64,000 bases of DNA from Oscarella lobularis (GCF_947507565.1 NC_089184.1:2108001-2172000), one strand, 5' to 3'; shown: positions 39,855 to 51,861, counted from the stretch's first letter. The notes: generated by a model not told the origin, from the letters alone. Numbers and translations are program-made.

Positions 39855-40790
39855 GGCCGATGCACACTAGCGACGTAACGTAACATAGCGTAACTTATTG
39901 TTACGTCAAAAATATGCAACGTAACGCAACGTAACGCAGCGTAAGAGGCATTCACACTTGCTAATTGAACAATCAACAATGGGGCGTGTGAATCGCAGGC
40001 GGCGTTTGCTTTTGTTTCTTCTTCTCCTACGTCGAAGACTGCGTCGCGAGCGTCAAAAAAGGGAGTGGGTACGAAAAATTAATCAATCAAGGGAAGAAAA
40101 GGGGGAGTATCATAGCCTTATCAGCGAAATGCGATTATCGGAAAATGAAAGTTTTTACAAATATTTTTGATGACGCCTTCTCCATTTGATCATCTTTTAA
40201 GTTTAATTGGACCATCAATTTCAAAACCATCAACAACATTTCGAAAGTCTATCTCTGCGGCGGAAAGGCTAGCTATTACTTTGCGCTATTAAGTAACAGG
40301 GGATTCTATGCAAACTATCGCCTTTAGCTATCGCGTCGGACATTCTACCGTCTGTAAAATTATCTATATTACTTGCGCAGCTCTTTGGGATATTGGCTTG
40401 TATATATATTCGCACGCCAAAAGCGCTACTAACTAGAAAGAAATTATTGACGAATATGAATCACTATGGAACTTCCCTCATTGTATTGGCAGCATCGACG
40501 GCAAGCATGTTGTTATTCAAGCTCCCAAAGGAGGAGGGTCAATGTATTTTAACATTATTAATTAATTAATTAAACATTCTCACAGTCTAGTACTCCTTGC
40601 GACTTGCGACGCCAAATATTGCTTTACCTTACTCAACGTAGGTCATCAAAAAAATGCACGGAGAAGTTGCATTTACAATATGTACCGCTAAACGCAGCTT
40701 TAGGCTGAAGATATTTCCACTGAAGAAATCGACCCCTTTTCCCAGCGCCGAATGGTTGATTGCTGACGACGAGGATTTAGCCACGAAAAA
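39855..40790 (+). pseudogene. PIF/Harbinger (HARBI1-like) transposase relic
   Basis: A plausible 5' terminal repeat GGCCGATGCACACTAGCGAC starts at 39855. The protein starts at 39979 (MGRVNRRRR..LRRRLRRERQKREW) and continues EYHSLISEMRLSENESFYKYF. After a frameshift come PFDHLLSLIGPSI, FRKSISAAERLAITLRY, a stop, and SYRVGHSTVCKII. Another stop precedes the DDE signature WNFPHCIGSIDGKHVVIQAP, and then a short insertion, LVLLATCDAKYCFTLLNVG. The two nuclease Asp motifs (IDGKH and CDA) are visible; the third is gone. The 3' terminal repeat was not found. Confidence 0.85.
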
Positions 40791-41690
40791 AAGACTTTAG
40801 AAAGCGCTTCGGTAGCGACGATAGCCGACTTATCTGGTCGTCGAGAAACACGTGACTGGGGCACGCTTCTAACTCGTTTCCAATCCCCTTCTTCTAGTAT
40901 CCGTGTTAAACTGTACGCAGTACCCGTCCAAAATGTTTCCACGTTGCGGAATTACGGATTTTAAGTTTGAAAAAAGGGATATGCATGTTTGTGGTAAGAC
41001 TATAGAACTGCAACTCCTTTTTCAAAGAAATAGCAGACGTTACGTACATGTAGGTTTGGTCATAAACGGAGAGTTCAACTCATTGAGAGGTCGGTGAAAA
41101 CATACCTAGGCCGACTAATATGTTTGGTCACAGGTGGCTGAAATAGGCATTCAAAAATCGCCACCAAACATCTTCACTCCAACAAGTTGGCAACAGAAAG
41201 CTATACGAAACGGACAGCGACATTGATTTGTACAGCAGATTTAGAAAATATTTCGGCAGTATCCCGCATCCATCTGTTCCTCTCGACATCTCGAGGTAGG
41301 CCTGACAACGTCTCGTATGCTCGTTTCCTCAGAAACCCGGGCTTAGATAGTGTTCATGATGTTTATCATGAACCGGAAGTAGTCGGTCTCTCTCAGAACT
41401 TGATTTCAACAGATTCGTCAAACTTTGACGCGGTCAAACAGAACGACGCAGACGGTATATGATTTTGAAGTGGACAAAGACGTCTACCAAAGAGAGAGGA
41501 TCACGGTGAGAAACCCGCAATGCCCACAGGTAAGTCGATAACGGACGCAATCGCGCGACCGATAACGTTCACAATCGCGCGATCGCGCACTCCCGCCAAA
41601 CCAACGACATGCGCCGAACCAGTGAACCAAAGACACCAATAAACAACGCAACGGATATCGCTAGCGTGCGTCTCGTCTACGAGAACGTCG
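40791..41690. other. No recognisable gene
   Basis: The frames at 40903-41097 and 41187-41462 show no known motif. Near 41540-41600 short repeats of CAATCGCGCGA occur. The region may hold the missing 3' end of the Harbinger relic. Confidence 0.35.
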
Positions 41691-41691
41691 C

Positions 41692-42065
41692 TCACGTCGC
41701 CAGATCGCGACTGTACTGAGCCAGTTGTTGTGGCTGGAGGCGGATGTAGCGCGTAAACGTCGCGCTCTTCCAGCGCCCAAGAGTACGGATTGTCGAATCG
41801 TTGAGACCTCGCGCTGCTGCCGTCGTGGCCGATCCAAAAGCTATGCCGCGCAATAGTGATGCGTCGACGCCCGCTGCTGTCAACGCCCTCCGCACTTCAG
41901 CAACAAGCTCACGACAGCGTCTGTCCGTTCTCGAATCAGAACAGCGGACCGGGCGCGGGTCCCCGACGTGCCAGGTACGCCAACAAGGCCTCGACGGGGC
42001 ACAAATCCGTGCGTGTCCGACCAAGCACGATCGAAACACCCCGCCTGAATACTTCTGGGCATATC
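41692..42065 (-). pseudogene. Tyrosine recombinase C-terminal half (DIRS/Crypton-like)
   Basis: In one frame the minus strand reads VFRRGVSIVLGRTRTDLCPVEALLAYLARRGPAPGPLF, then a stop. In another it reads LVAEVRRALTAAGVDASLLRG..ATTAAARGLNDSTIRTLGRWKSATFTRYIRLQ. This is the conserved end of tyrosine recombinases found in invertebrate retroelements. The box II motif HSFRIG appears as HSFWIG in a third frame, so the catalytic Arg is lost. The nucleophile Tyr of RYIRL remains. Two frameshifts and one stop show it is inactive. Confidence 0.8.
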
Positions 42066-44600
42066 ACTCTTGAATTGATTGGAGTTGCATCCAAGTTATG
42101 GCTGGTTAGACAACGTGATTATATTTCGATCGCAACAAATGAGGTAATTTTTGCTAATTAACTTGAATTGGCCTTCATTAGTCATTCTGTATTTAGTTTC
42201 GTTTCAGCTTCTCTGGAGTGCAGCCTCGCACATAGCTGTATAGGGAATTTGAAGCAAAATGCCGCAATCCAACCTATTGATGAAATAGGAATCGATTGCC
42301 GTTGCTATGACAATGGCGTCGGCTGTTGATATCAGTCCGCTATCATCGCCATCAAAAGCTGTCGATCCACTGTTTGGCAGATCGCTGATCACTATAACTC
42401 GCATGCAACTAACCGAACAACAAAGCTGCAGTCGATATGGTGCAGCTTTTGACATACGATTTTTCTGCTGTGTCGCAACGTCGGTGAGAAAAAGAGCTGA
42501 GCGAAAGCTGATTTCTTTTTGATTCTCCACAAGAAACAAAGACCGAAATGACGGAAAGATTCATAGCGCATTAATTTACTGCGTGTCAAGCTGTTTTCGA
42601 CACCATCGCCACTTCCACAAAGACAGTTCAAAAACAAAGAGGTTTCTGAAAATTCCCTGTGGCGTACGACCTTGTTTTTTGACACATTAGTATATTGTAT
42701 TTGTGGGAAAAGCTTACAGTTCTGTTGCCTGATCTTTTACGAGCGACGTCGGCAACTTCATTCTCACAATTTTACAAGGAATGCTTGAACTGCAACGCGC
42801 CAATAGCACGAACATGCTTTTGGAAGTTGCGCGTTGTTACGGCATTTGTAGCAAAACTGGCGAACCAACGTACGGAAGCGATACAGTTTAGTCATTTTTT
42901 CCGCCAGGTTGACAAGTGTCAGACAATGTTTCACAATTTTTGGAAAAGATGGATTAGTCTTCATAGAGGTCCTGGGGGGAAAGGAATCTCTCTTTCTCAA
43001 ATCGAAATGATCCCGGCTAAGGCCAGAGATCATCAAAATGAGTAAAAACGTTTAGGCTAAATTCAATAACGCTATGTCTCAATACCAACAATACAAAGGA
43101 GCTGGGCATTGTGGGGGTTTTTTGATGGAGCGGAAATTTAAGTATCAAATAGACATACTGAATTTTTGACAATTAAGAAAGTGAAGAATGGATAGAGGAT
43201 TATTTTCGTAGCTGCTGCATGGCATCCCGTGCTGAAGGTATGATCCTAACAGTCTTAGCGCGCGATCACGCAATTGTCGCGCAATTTAATACTTATTGTT
43301 ATTTTGAGCAATACGATCTTCCTTTTTTGAAAACAAATCAGTGACATCTCAAGCCTAATATTATTATTACCTCAGTCTCATGGCGCAAGGGAACGACTCT
43401 GACATCGGTTAGATTAAGGTGAACAGCGTGCAGTTTTTCGCAACACTGACTGCGTTCGTCCAACGGACATAGTCGGTTTATCAGTGGAGCCATTGGAGTG
43501 TGTTGCAGCATCCGTTGCAACACAACAAAATATGAGGATTTCTGAAAGAGTGCATCTAAAGAGCGCCGAATTGTTGTACTGTGAACCGTTACCTGGGTCG
43601 CATAACTTCGCTCAACCAATAGAAGGGCGCAAGAAGCTTTTCCCATTCATCTCTAAACGTCTTATTTAAAAATGGCGCATCGAATTCATCAATTCGAGTG
43701 ACGGCACGCTCTTCTTTCTTTCTAAAGGTTATTGGAATGAGATCAACAAAGAGTTCGGTCATCTAATTAAGCAAAATGTATCACATGGTGATAAACTGAT
43801 ATTTGACTTGTGTCGGTATACAGTGAAGTAAGAATAGCGACGTACCTGCCGCCGGCGGCGTTCAAAAATTCATCTTACAGAAAGAAGAAAATGAAATCAT
43901 TGCCTTTCCTTCTTACCAGGAGGTAAACAATATATTGCAGCAACTAAGAGAAAAAGGCGCTTGAATTTATTATTGACTAGCTAGCTACACGGCAAATTCT
44001 TACTGGTCTCTTCGATGTTATCAGCGTCGTTCTGTTCGTCTTCTTGTCATGCGCAAAAGAAAATATTTCGAGTGAAGATGAAAATCAGTTAAAGGGGCAC
44101 TGTAACGGTTTTTCGATTGTAGCCTAATCGCTTCGTCTTACCGATTGATGTCTTCCTACGAAGCGGTACTTCTTCCAGCTCCTCCGCGTAAAGTATACCG
44201 AACGTTTTGTACTTCGGCAGCGTGCGCGCGAGCAAGGAACTATGACGTCTCGAGTCCAATTTCTCTTCCCGTATGTATATTCCCCCGATCGTCGTCGGCG
44301 TCTACACCGCTGTTCGTCGGCCGTTTGATCCTTGCTCGCACGCGGACAGCTACTAAGGTATAAGCCGTCGATAGTGTCCTATTTGGGGGATCGTAGCAGC
44401 AACCGCTATCGTAAACCAGTGGACACGCCCATTCGCTCGTTTATCGCTTTCTATTGCCATAATGGCGCGTGACGCCATCCATGCCGCTCCGCTATAGCAG
44501 TATTATCTCAATTAAGACTAGCTGATTGGGCCTTAGTTATTATGCCTCCTTACGACGTGTTCTTCAGCAACGTTCTCACTCTTGAAAGCATTGAGGACAC
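42066..44600. other. No recognisable gene
   Basis: Open frames such as 42695-43045 (rich in aromatic and Lys/Arg residues) and 43338-43646 have no family signature. I see no clear repeats. A GC-rich segment with several CG-rich hairpins lies at 44180-44350. Confidence 0.35.
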
Positions 44601-44617
44601 TATGCACGCCATGATTA

Positions 44618-44707
44618 CGTCCCGGACCACTTTTTATGATAGAAAAAGTAGTCCCCCGGATAACTTTTTATGGTAGAAAGAGTAGTCCCTCGGACCAATT
44701 TTTATGC
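44618..44707 (+). repeat. ~38-bp tandem repeat, about 2.3 units
   Basis: Units of the form CGGACCACTTTTTATGATAG followed by AAAAAGTAGTCCC occur at 44623, 44658 and 44693, each with an internal inverted pair (ACTTTTT / AAAAAGT) that could form a hairpin. Confidence 0.7.
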
Positions 44708-45039
44708 TTGTGCTCGCTTCGGCCGCTGTGCTGCGAATGGGTCTGCCCGCGCACGACGCTCCATATAAACGACGGCTAACAATGATGTTAACCTGCCAAT
44801 AATACGACTCCCATGCGCGATTAAATTTCTTCCACTTTCGCCGTTGTATGTCGGATTGCTGAGATCGAGCTGCTCGGACGGGCGAGTTAGAGGGGTAGCC
44901 ATAATCAGACTCCTGTCATCATGGTATGTTCAGAGTAATCTATTGTGCTAGGGTACACTTGCAGCCTTAAATAACTAACAAACAGGAAGTAGACAGAACA
45001 CAACCTCACCCAACATATATAGATATTAACTGTCGGTTC

Positions 45040-45770
45040 GTCACACCTTTGCCTCCCGCTCTCTCTGCTGTGATTGGCCTCCCCTTTTTTGCCACTCTTT
45101 TTTCCTGCTCCTGAATTCGCTTTTGCACTTTCCCCTGTTTTTTCTCTTCCTGCTTCGGTTCTTCTTCCTTTGTTTGCTTCATTTCTGTCTGCTGTTTTTA
45201 CTTTTGTCATCGGGGCCGGCATCAGCATCGCTCTCTTTTCTCTCATCACCCTTTTTCGCTGTATGACTTATATTCCAAATTAGAATTCGAGAAAAACCCG
45301 CTGCAACTAAGAAAGCAAGTTGAATTTAGTAAAGACCCTGCCTACGGATACCTACTGTTGAACAGCTTCTGCTCTTCCGTTTGTTTCTATCAGTCCAATT
45401 TCTGTTGTTCCAGTTCGTTTTGCCTTTCCTCTCCCACATGCTCACGGTCTCTCTGCTGTTTGGCTTCCTCTTCTATGCGCTTCTATCTTTCCAGTTCGTC
45501 CCGCCTTTTGTTCCCCTTTTGCTCTCCCTGTTGTTTGCTCTCCTCTACCCGGAGCTTTGATGTCTTCTTTTTTCCTTGCGTTTTCTTTTCCCTTTTCTTA
45601 TGCTCTCTCTGCTGTTCTTTCTCTTGTCGGAGCTTCTGTTCTTTCCTTTTTCCTCTTTCTGCCTCATTTCTTTCTGCCTTTTTTCTCCTTTTCATCGGTA
45701 TCGCTTCCCTTATCTGACTCCATTTCAGAGTCCGACTCGGAGAAATAGCCAGATGAGACAACTATTATGA
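45040..45770 (-). pseudogene. Lys/Glu/Arg-rich coiled-coil frames over pyrimidine-rich DNA
   Basis: The plus strand is strongly C/T-rich with CTCTCTGCTGT recurring at about 45060, 45450 and 45608. Read on the minus strand, it encodes charged helical sequence such as KRRKKAERNEAERGKRKEQKL and, after a stop at 45480, EEEAKQQRDREHVGEERQNEL. This could be a decayed coiled-coil protein or simply low-complexity DNA. Frames are interrupted by stops at 45478 and 45375. No function is proposed. Confidence 0.3.
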
Positions 45771-45842
45771 ATACGCGTCATTGAATTTAGTGAAAACTCT
45801 GCCAACGCGCTCAAACTTTTGCCTAGATTCACCAATGTAACT

Positions 45843-46733
45843 TTAGATGCGATTTTCGTTGTTTTGATTGGGCAACATTTCACTTTTTATAATTATCGGC
45901 TCACGGACGATTTCTGATGTTTCCTTTTCTTTTCCCTCGGGCACTTCAAATGGTATTCCCACGCTCTGCTGCAGCTTGTAATTCTTCGGACCCCATCCTC
46001 CTCTTTTCAATGCCTGCCAAAAGGCATTACAGTGTACAGTCAATGGTGTTGTAGTGACTCTAGTCCTGCCAGCGAAAGAAGGACATCCAGACGTCCGCAT
46101 CGCACAACTATGCATCCCGTGTATTCACAGTGCCCGAATGCCATGAGAGAGTGAGCTCGTTTTGCTTATTTAGGCACAAGATAAGGAATCGAGATTATCA
46201 CTGTCGTGGGCCCGTGAAGGCCCACTGCGCTTGTGAGCTCTTCCGCTATTCGTCCACTGTAGGATACTTCAATACTGATCTTGATTCAGCAAGACTCGCG
46301 GCAAAAGACAGCGAACTTTTGGCGTCAACTGCGAAGAACGAAAACGCGCCAAAATGGAATCCCTGGCCTATATTCCTGATTTGTCACCAGAGATCAAATG
46401 AGCGGCAATAGTAAGCATCGCTGCAAACTTACGCGAGATTGTAGCGATTATTCGCGAAATTAGAAGGCATTGTTTTGTAGCTGCAGTCGGGTTTCAGTCT
46501 TTTAGGCCGATTATCTGCGAATCTGCGACATGCCAAAAAATAGCCCCAGACTCATTTGAAAGTTTAGCGTTTCTCTCGCGAGATAACGTGGCATTTACAT
46601 CTGATCTATTCCCCCAGACCTTATCAGAGCCAAAAACATTTAGAAGAAAGCGTCTTTGAATTCTCATTGGGTGATGCCTATTGTTACCTCACTCGCGGCG
46701 AGCATGCTCAGTGAAAGTTAGTCCTGCTGGTGC
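45843..46733. other. No recognisable gene
   Basis: Minus-strand frame 45843-46115 and plus-strand frame 46130-46411 show no known motif. Nothing else was recognised. Confidence 0.35.
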
Positions 46734-47664
46734 AGGGGGGTGTTATGCACTACCGCGCGCTAATAACCCATCTTCCTCTCAAAAATCGACTTCTCATTGT
46801 CGATTTTTGGTGTTGAACGCTTCAAACTTTTAGTTATCGTGCTATTATACGAAGGGATGCACGTTTGACCCAGCGCGGGTTTGTTTTGATACATTCGTCT
46901 TGAGGCTGAGTCTGCCTCGAGTGCTCGAGTAGCTTATCTCTTTTAGCCGCTGTACAGACGCATTACACTGTTAAAGGTCGGGTCCAATTTTGAGGCGCTC
47001 ACTCTAGTACAGTTTTGAGCAGTTCTGAGGTAGCCGGTGCCCCACTCGTCCGCAATAAAGCAGACATTGCGGATTCTGAGCTCTACGAGTTTCTAGACAC
47101 CTCAGATGCCAATCTGTTAGCATCTGCAGCGTGTGCGCGGCTTCAGACAGATGATAGGGTAGTTACGACTTCGTACTATATATAGCTCGACGAGGAAGTT
47201 CGTCGGAATACGGCTCTGTTTGTAGCCGGACGCATGCAGTAGAAATCGAGAGTGATATGGTTGATTTTCTAATTAGTTTGCTAGAAAACAACGCAAATGC
47301 GCTCTCTTAGGACGACGTTTTCAGACTTATCTACTATGGCAGCGTAACAATAGGGTGAGGACGGCGTAACTATAAGGCGAGGACGGCGCCTCAAAATTAG
47401 GCTGGTTTTCTACACCCTTAGCGACTAAAATGAGCGGTTCTTTGACCGCTTTAGTCGTGCGGCCGAACCGACAGAAGCGGAAATAAAAGGGAGTGCCAAA
47501 CTTGAAGACGATAAGAGCTATCACCTTCAAATTCATACGATGCATTTATGTCTACAAACTCATACTAGCGATACGCAAAATATTTCTGTAAGTTGCTTAT
47601 TTTGCCTGAAAAACGACTTTTAGAAATGGGTGTGTCGGCAGCGCGCGGTAGTGCACAACCCCCT
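46734..47664. mobile_element. ~930-bp element with 25-bp terminal inverted repeats
   Basis: The left end at 46734, GGGGGTGTTATGCACTACC and GCGCGCT, matches the reverse complement of the right end ACAACCCCCT at 47664 (preceded by AGCGCGCGGTAGTGC) with two or three differences. The interior has only one open frame of note (about 46990-47186, containing ADIADSELYEFLDTSDANLL), which I cannot assign. No target duplication was seen. It is probably a non-autonomous DNA transposon. Confidence 0.65.
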
Positions 47665-49620
47665 GGGTTCAGTAGAATATGCCAAAAATATGAAATATTT
47701 TAAGTGTAGACTGATTGGCATATTCCATCCGCCATACGCGTACACTGCGTGTAAACACTCGCAAATTTACGATAATGTTTCTGTAGGCGTTATTAATTAA
47801 TCTCCATGGCCATCATAGATAGATATCTATGCTGCCAACATTTTCTCGTGTCTTTGCCAAATCAGACTCTCGAATAAGGTTCTTTGTGATTATCATTCAC
47901 AATTTTTGTGATTATCATTCACAATTTTACGGTTCTTTCTTCGTTTTGGTCGTAGAAAGCTGATTCCAGCCGTTCTGGGCGCGGCGCTGCTTCTCATGCT
48001 AATACTTCTTATTCCGCGAGATTCGAGTGCAGATTCCGCCGATTCGAGCGTAAGGATACCTGTGGAGAAAAATAGGCATGATATTAAAATAAAAGAAAAT
48101 AATTCAGGAACACGCACGGCGTTGCTGATACTCGAATCTGTGTCTGTAGTTGGGCCATAACTGTATTACTGTATGGAACAGATACGTACAAGGCAATCAC
48201 AGAGATAAAATTACTCTGTGTCAAAGCAGATTCGTTTTCGACTTCTCCCATTTATACTCCGAGTAGTGCACTTGATAGGGCACATAAGTGCAATGTTTTC
48301 TATGATTTATACTCAAGGCCTTGCTCCCTGAAAGTAAGTGCAAACGTCCCTCAATAACTTGGCCGTTTCCTCTTTCAAGAGCCGCGCCAATTTATAAAAT
48401 CCTTGATGATATCGATCATGCTTCGGCGTCGCGTTGATAATTTTGTCAGCTGGCGATAGTTTTGCATTGATCAGTCTGCAAACGCCAATTAATCTTATTG
48501 CATCAAATTAGAATTAATTTTACTTTAATCTTAGAACCAACAAAATTTCCACTTTTGACTGTTTTGCGGCGCCACCTGGATTTTAATTGCTTCGCGCCAG
48601 ATATCTCCCAAAGACATGATAGACAGTCAATAAGACAACATTGAGGCTTACGTTTTCCTTTGGCCGTAAGTGTCGGATCATCTGGCACTTGCAGAAAAAC
48701 AAGTGAAGAATTTTAATTAATTAAATAAATCAGCTTGAATTCCTATACTTACTCGCACGCCCTTAGAAAGTGACATTACAATTTCAGAACCAGTTATTTT
48801 TGTTCTTACTTTTTCCCAGGGGAAAATTAAGCGTTTTGTAACTACAAAAGAAGAACGTCAAATAGGCTCAAATTATTTGAGAACGAGTTTACGTGGCCCC
48901 TTTTCCTCACACACTGTTAAAAATATGATAAATGTATTTATACTCTTTGTTGAGTTCTACCTCTTCTTTCTAGTATCAAAACAGCTAAAAGAGAAATGTC
49001 AGAATTTCAAAAATAAACCAAAGTTTAGTTACTTCTCTTCCGCTTAAGTCTTATCTCTTCTGTAAAGAAGTTTTAGAAAGATTAATTAAATCAAAATCAT
49101 ATACCTTCTTCTTCTTCTTCTTCTTCTTCTGCAATGTCTCTTCTAATTTTAGACAAAGCTACTCAGGGTTTTGGTTCTTACTTAGACAGCGAAGTCTCTT
49201 TACCAGTCGCTCTTCTAACAAAATCGATTGAATACGCAACTGTTGCTCGAATTGAAAACGCAATTGTTGCTCGAATAACTTCATTTCTTTTCGAACAAAT
49301 GCTCGAATCGGATCCACCTGCTGAGTTTAAAATTAGCTACAAAAGGTCAGAACTCTTTAAAAATATCTATTCTGTCTTACCGACGTTCTTCGTTCCTTCT
49401 TCCATTTCAAAAAAATTTTAAAAATCTTGCATGCACGAAATCTGGTTGTTATCTTTTTCGTGTTGCTCATAGGACTCTAGAAATGTGAGAAATATAATAG
49501 GAAAATAGCACCGTTTAGAGTCTGATTATTAGCGACATCCTTCTGACTATCTTGCGCTTCTAGGAGAAACGTTACAAATACAAAAATCCGGCAGAGAAAC
49601 ATTCTAACGTACCCACCTGT
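47665..49620. other. No recognisable gene; AT-rich
   Basis: A perfect direct repeat of TTTGTGATTATCATTCACAA occurs at 47883 and 47905, and an exact (TTC)8-type microsatellite at 49106-49130. The open frame at 49134-49421 has no recognisable domain. No other feature was found. Confidence 0.4.
49106..49130 (+). repeat. (TTC)n microsatellite
   Basis: An uninterrupted run of TTC triplets, about eight units, directly upstream of an open frame. Confidence 0.9.
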
Positions 49621-50130
49621 GTGACGAGAAGCTCAAAATTAACGATTGCTACTTGTACTTATATAATGGAACGTGATTGTGATCCAATCAGGAGCGCTCA
49701 TTATATGAAAGACGGACAGTGCGCAAAACATTACAATAAACAGTTTCTGCGCAAAACCGTCACTTCTCTCAACGGGTATCCGCTGTTTCGAAGATCTCCG
49801 GATGACGGTGGACAAGAAACAACTACAGGCAGATTTCACATCGATAACAGGTGGGCCATTCCGCACAGTCCATTTCTCTCTTGCACTTTTGACGCGCACG
49901 TGAACGTTGAATGCAGTCAATCCATTTGCGCTCTGAAATACCTAGTGGCGTACCTAAACAAAGGTAAAGACAAAGCCGTCGTCGGCTTGGCAAATCGGTA
50001 CAGAAACGACAAAATTATGCGATATCAAATAGCGAGGTACAGAAGTACGAATGAAGGCGTTTGGCGCATCTTGATATTTCCGATTCTATCAGAGAACGCT
50101 CTTGAACGCTCAAAACGCAGAGGATCTTGA
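49621..50130 (+). pseudogene. Helitron Rep-domain fragment
   Basis: A 169-codon frame with the order YMKDGQCAKHYNKQF, NGYPLFRRSPDDGG, IDNRWAIPHSPFLSCTFDAHVNVE, and SICALKYLVAYLNKGKD. The last segment holds two Tyr four residues apart (KYLVAY), where Helitron Rep proteins have their catalytic tyrosine pair. It ends with GVWRILIFP. The upstream HUH motif of Rep is not present here. After a C-run (50138-50150) the family sequence continues in another frame with TLTGFFDLCAADDF up to 50250. Confidence 0.82.
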
Positions 50131-50250
50131 ACAAGAACCCCCCCCCCCCCTTTCCCCCACGACAACGCTAACCGGTTTCTTTGATCTATGCGCTGCGGAT
50201 GATTTTCCTAAACTCTTCTCTACATCGACGTTCCACGATACTACCGATGG

Positions 50251-50871
50251 AAAGAGATGCTTCGGTCTGTGAACTACCGGGTCGAGTAGGAAAAGGAGAA
50301 GGAATTTGAGGACAAGAAAAGGCCAGATATTGGCATATACGATTTCGAAAACGGAAAGAAGTTGCAGTTAGACATAACCGTCATTCACCCTTTAAGCTTG
50401 GTGGTCGTCACCCAAAGCGCCCATGTCAATGGCTACGCTGCGGTTTCCCGGGACAAAGTAAAAAACGACAAATACTTGGAAGTTGCGACGTCGCTGGGTT
50501 ACCTTTTTAAACCCGTAGCGGTGGAGGTATTCAGCAGATGGAGCCCCGTTGCTTCGTGTTTAGTTCATCATGTTGCTCGACGCCCGTCCGACGATTTCCG
50601 GAACAACAGGAACTCTTTCATCAACTACTGGGGAGGAAGCGCCTCTCAGTGTGCCTCCAGCCAGGCAACGCTGGCATTATCCTAAAAAATCGTAATATAC
50701 TCCCCCACTCCCCTACCCCTATTAGTCCTCCTCCCCTCACGCATGATGTTCGTAGTTTTAGGGCCCCAGTTAACTGTTAGAGGTTGTGCCGTGTTTTCTG
50801 TAGTTACCCCTTCCTTGTTCGTGATTGAGAAATTTTTAAAATAAATATCCCCAATGCTTGAGGCACTATGG
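50251..50871 (+). mobile_element. Retroelement 3' fragment inserted in the Helitron, 8-bp TSD ACCGATGG
   Basis: ACCGATGG at 50243-50250 is repeated at 50872-50879. Between the copies lies KRPDIGIYDFENGKKLQLDITVIHPLS and then SLGYLFKPVAVEVFSRWSP and a C-terminal stretch (ORF 50362-50685). This resembles the C-terminal endonuclease-like region of an invertebrate non-LTR element: D-x-T-x-HP plus F-x-P-x-A-x-E-x-F-x-RW. Removing it rejoins Helitron sequence reading RYYRW and then VERRKQG. An AATAAA lies near 50840. Confidence 0.8.
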
Positions 50872-50879
50872 ACCGATGG

Positions 50880-51330
50880 GTCAAGGAAAAGTGGAACGAA
50901 GGAAGCAAGGTCGCCATTTGACGGATTATCGAGGCATTAGCGAATTGACAACTTTAGGGCGCATTTACACTGTCCATCCAAGAAACACAGAATGCCATCT
51001 TTTGCGACTTCTCTTGCTGCACGTTCGAGGACCAACGTCCTTCGCAGACCTAACGATACCGTATTCGATACGTATTCCGAAGCGTGCAGAGAACGCGGAC
51101 TTCTGGCGGACGATCGGCATTGGGACCTCGCACTCACGGAAGCCTCGGTACCAGATCGTCTATAAAAATTTCGCGACATGATTGCCATCATGCTCCACAT
51201 GCGCGAAATGTCCGATCCCCTTTGCCTTTGGGAACACAAAGAAGCGATGACGCAAGATTTCCTTCGAACGCTTCGCAGACGTGCAAACAACGACACACTA
51301 CCGTAAACTGACGCAATTTTCAACCGAGCC
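50880..51330 (+). pseudogene. Helitron inter-domain region
   Basis: VERRKQGRHLTDYRGISE..GRIYTVHPRNTECHLLRLLLLHVRGPTSFADL is the well-conserved block before the helicase in animal Helitrons. After a one-base frameshift near 51065 it continues as FDTYSEACRERGLLADDRHWDLALTEA and RDMIAIMLHMREMSDPLCLW. The run ends near 51320, where the frame changes again. Confidence 0.82.
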
Positions 51331-51480
51331 CAACTTTGCATCGAAAACAAGTTTTCTTTCGTTTCCCAGAGGAAAACCACTCAGCGATTACCACTTGCCC
51401 AGTCCTGATCGCTCTTCGGAATAAAACGACGACAGCCTTCCCAGAGAAATTGCCGCCGAATACTCTTATGACACTGCGAA

Positions 51481-51861
51481 TTGCACGAACGACTGACAAC
51501 AAACGATCGGTCTCTCACGCAAGACCAAAGACACATTTACGAAGGATTACTTGCCTACGTGGCTCGAGGTCCCGACGATAGAATTATTTTTCTCGATGCG
51601 CCAACAGGAAAAGGAAAAACCTATTTGCTCAATCTTTTCCTTGATAAAATACGATGGCAAGGCGACATAGCCCTTGCAGTCGCTTCTTCCAGAATTGCAG
51701 CAACACTTCTTACAGGCGGCAGAAAAGCTCACTCCGAACGTCCCACGTCAGATAGGCTGTTTTCAAAGTCCGGCGAGCTCATCTCTGATCGTCGAAGCAG
51801 GTTAAAACCTAGCAATGTGAACATGTTTTTGTTCTTGAACGATTGTTTGTCTTTAATGTAA
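51481..51861 (+). pseudogene. Helitron PIF1-like helicase, N-terminal part
   Basis: RSLTQDQRHIYEGLLAYVARGPDDRIIFLDAPTGKGKTYLLNLFLDKIR carries the Walker A motif (APTGKGKT), followed by DIALAVASSRIAATLLTGGRKAHS, helicase motif Ia. From about 51760 the sequence leaves the family (KSGELISDRRSRL..), so the remaining helicase motifs are missing. Confidence 0.85.

Larger units (their letters stand above)
49600..51800 (+). mobile_element. Helitron relic (RepHel), interrupted by a retroelement fragment
   Basis: Coding remains run from the end of the Rep domain (49621) through the inter-domain region to the start of the PIF1-type helicase (51490-51760). Frames change at least three times, and a 0.62 kb retroelement fragment sits at 50251-50871. 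The helicase breaks off after its first motif. Helitron-specific ends (5' TC, 3' CTRR with hairpin) were not found. Confidence 0.8.

Noticed and set aside
45358-45717. Hydrophobic/Cys-rich plus-strand ORF that could look like a multi-pass membrane protein
   Set aside because: It arises from C/T-rich low-complexity DNA; Phe/Ser/Cys/Leu codons are what such DNA must encode.
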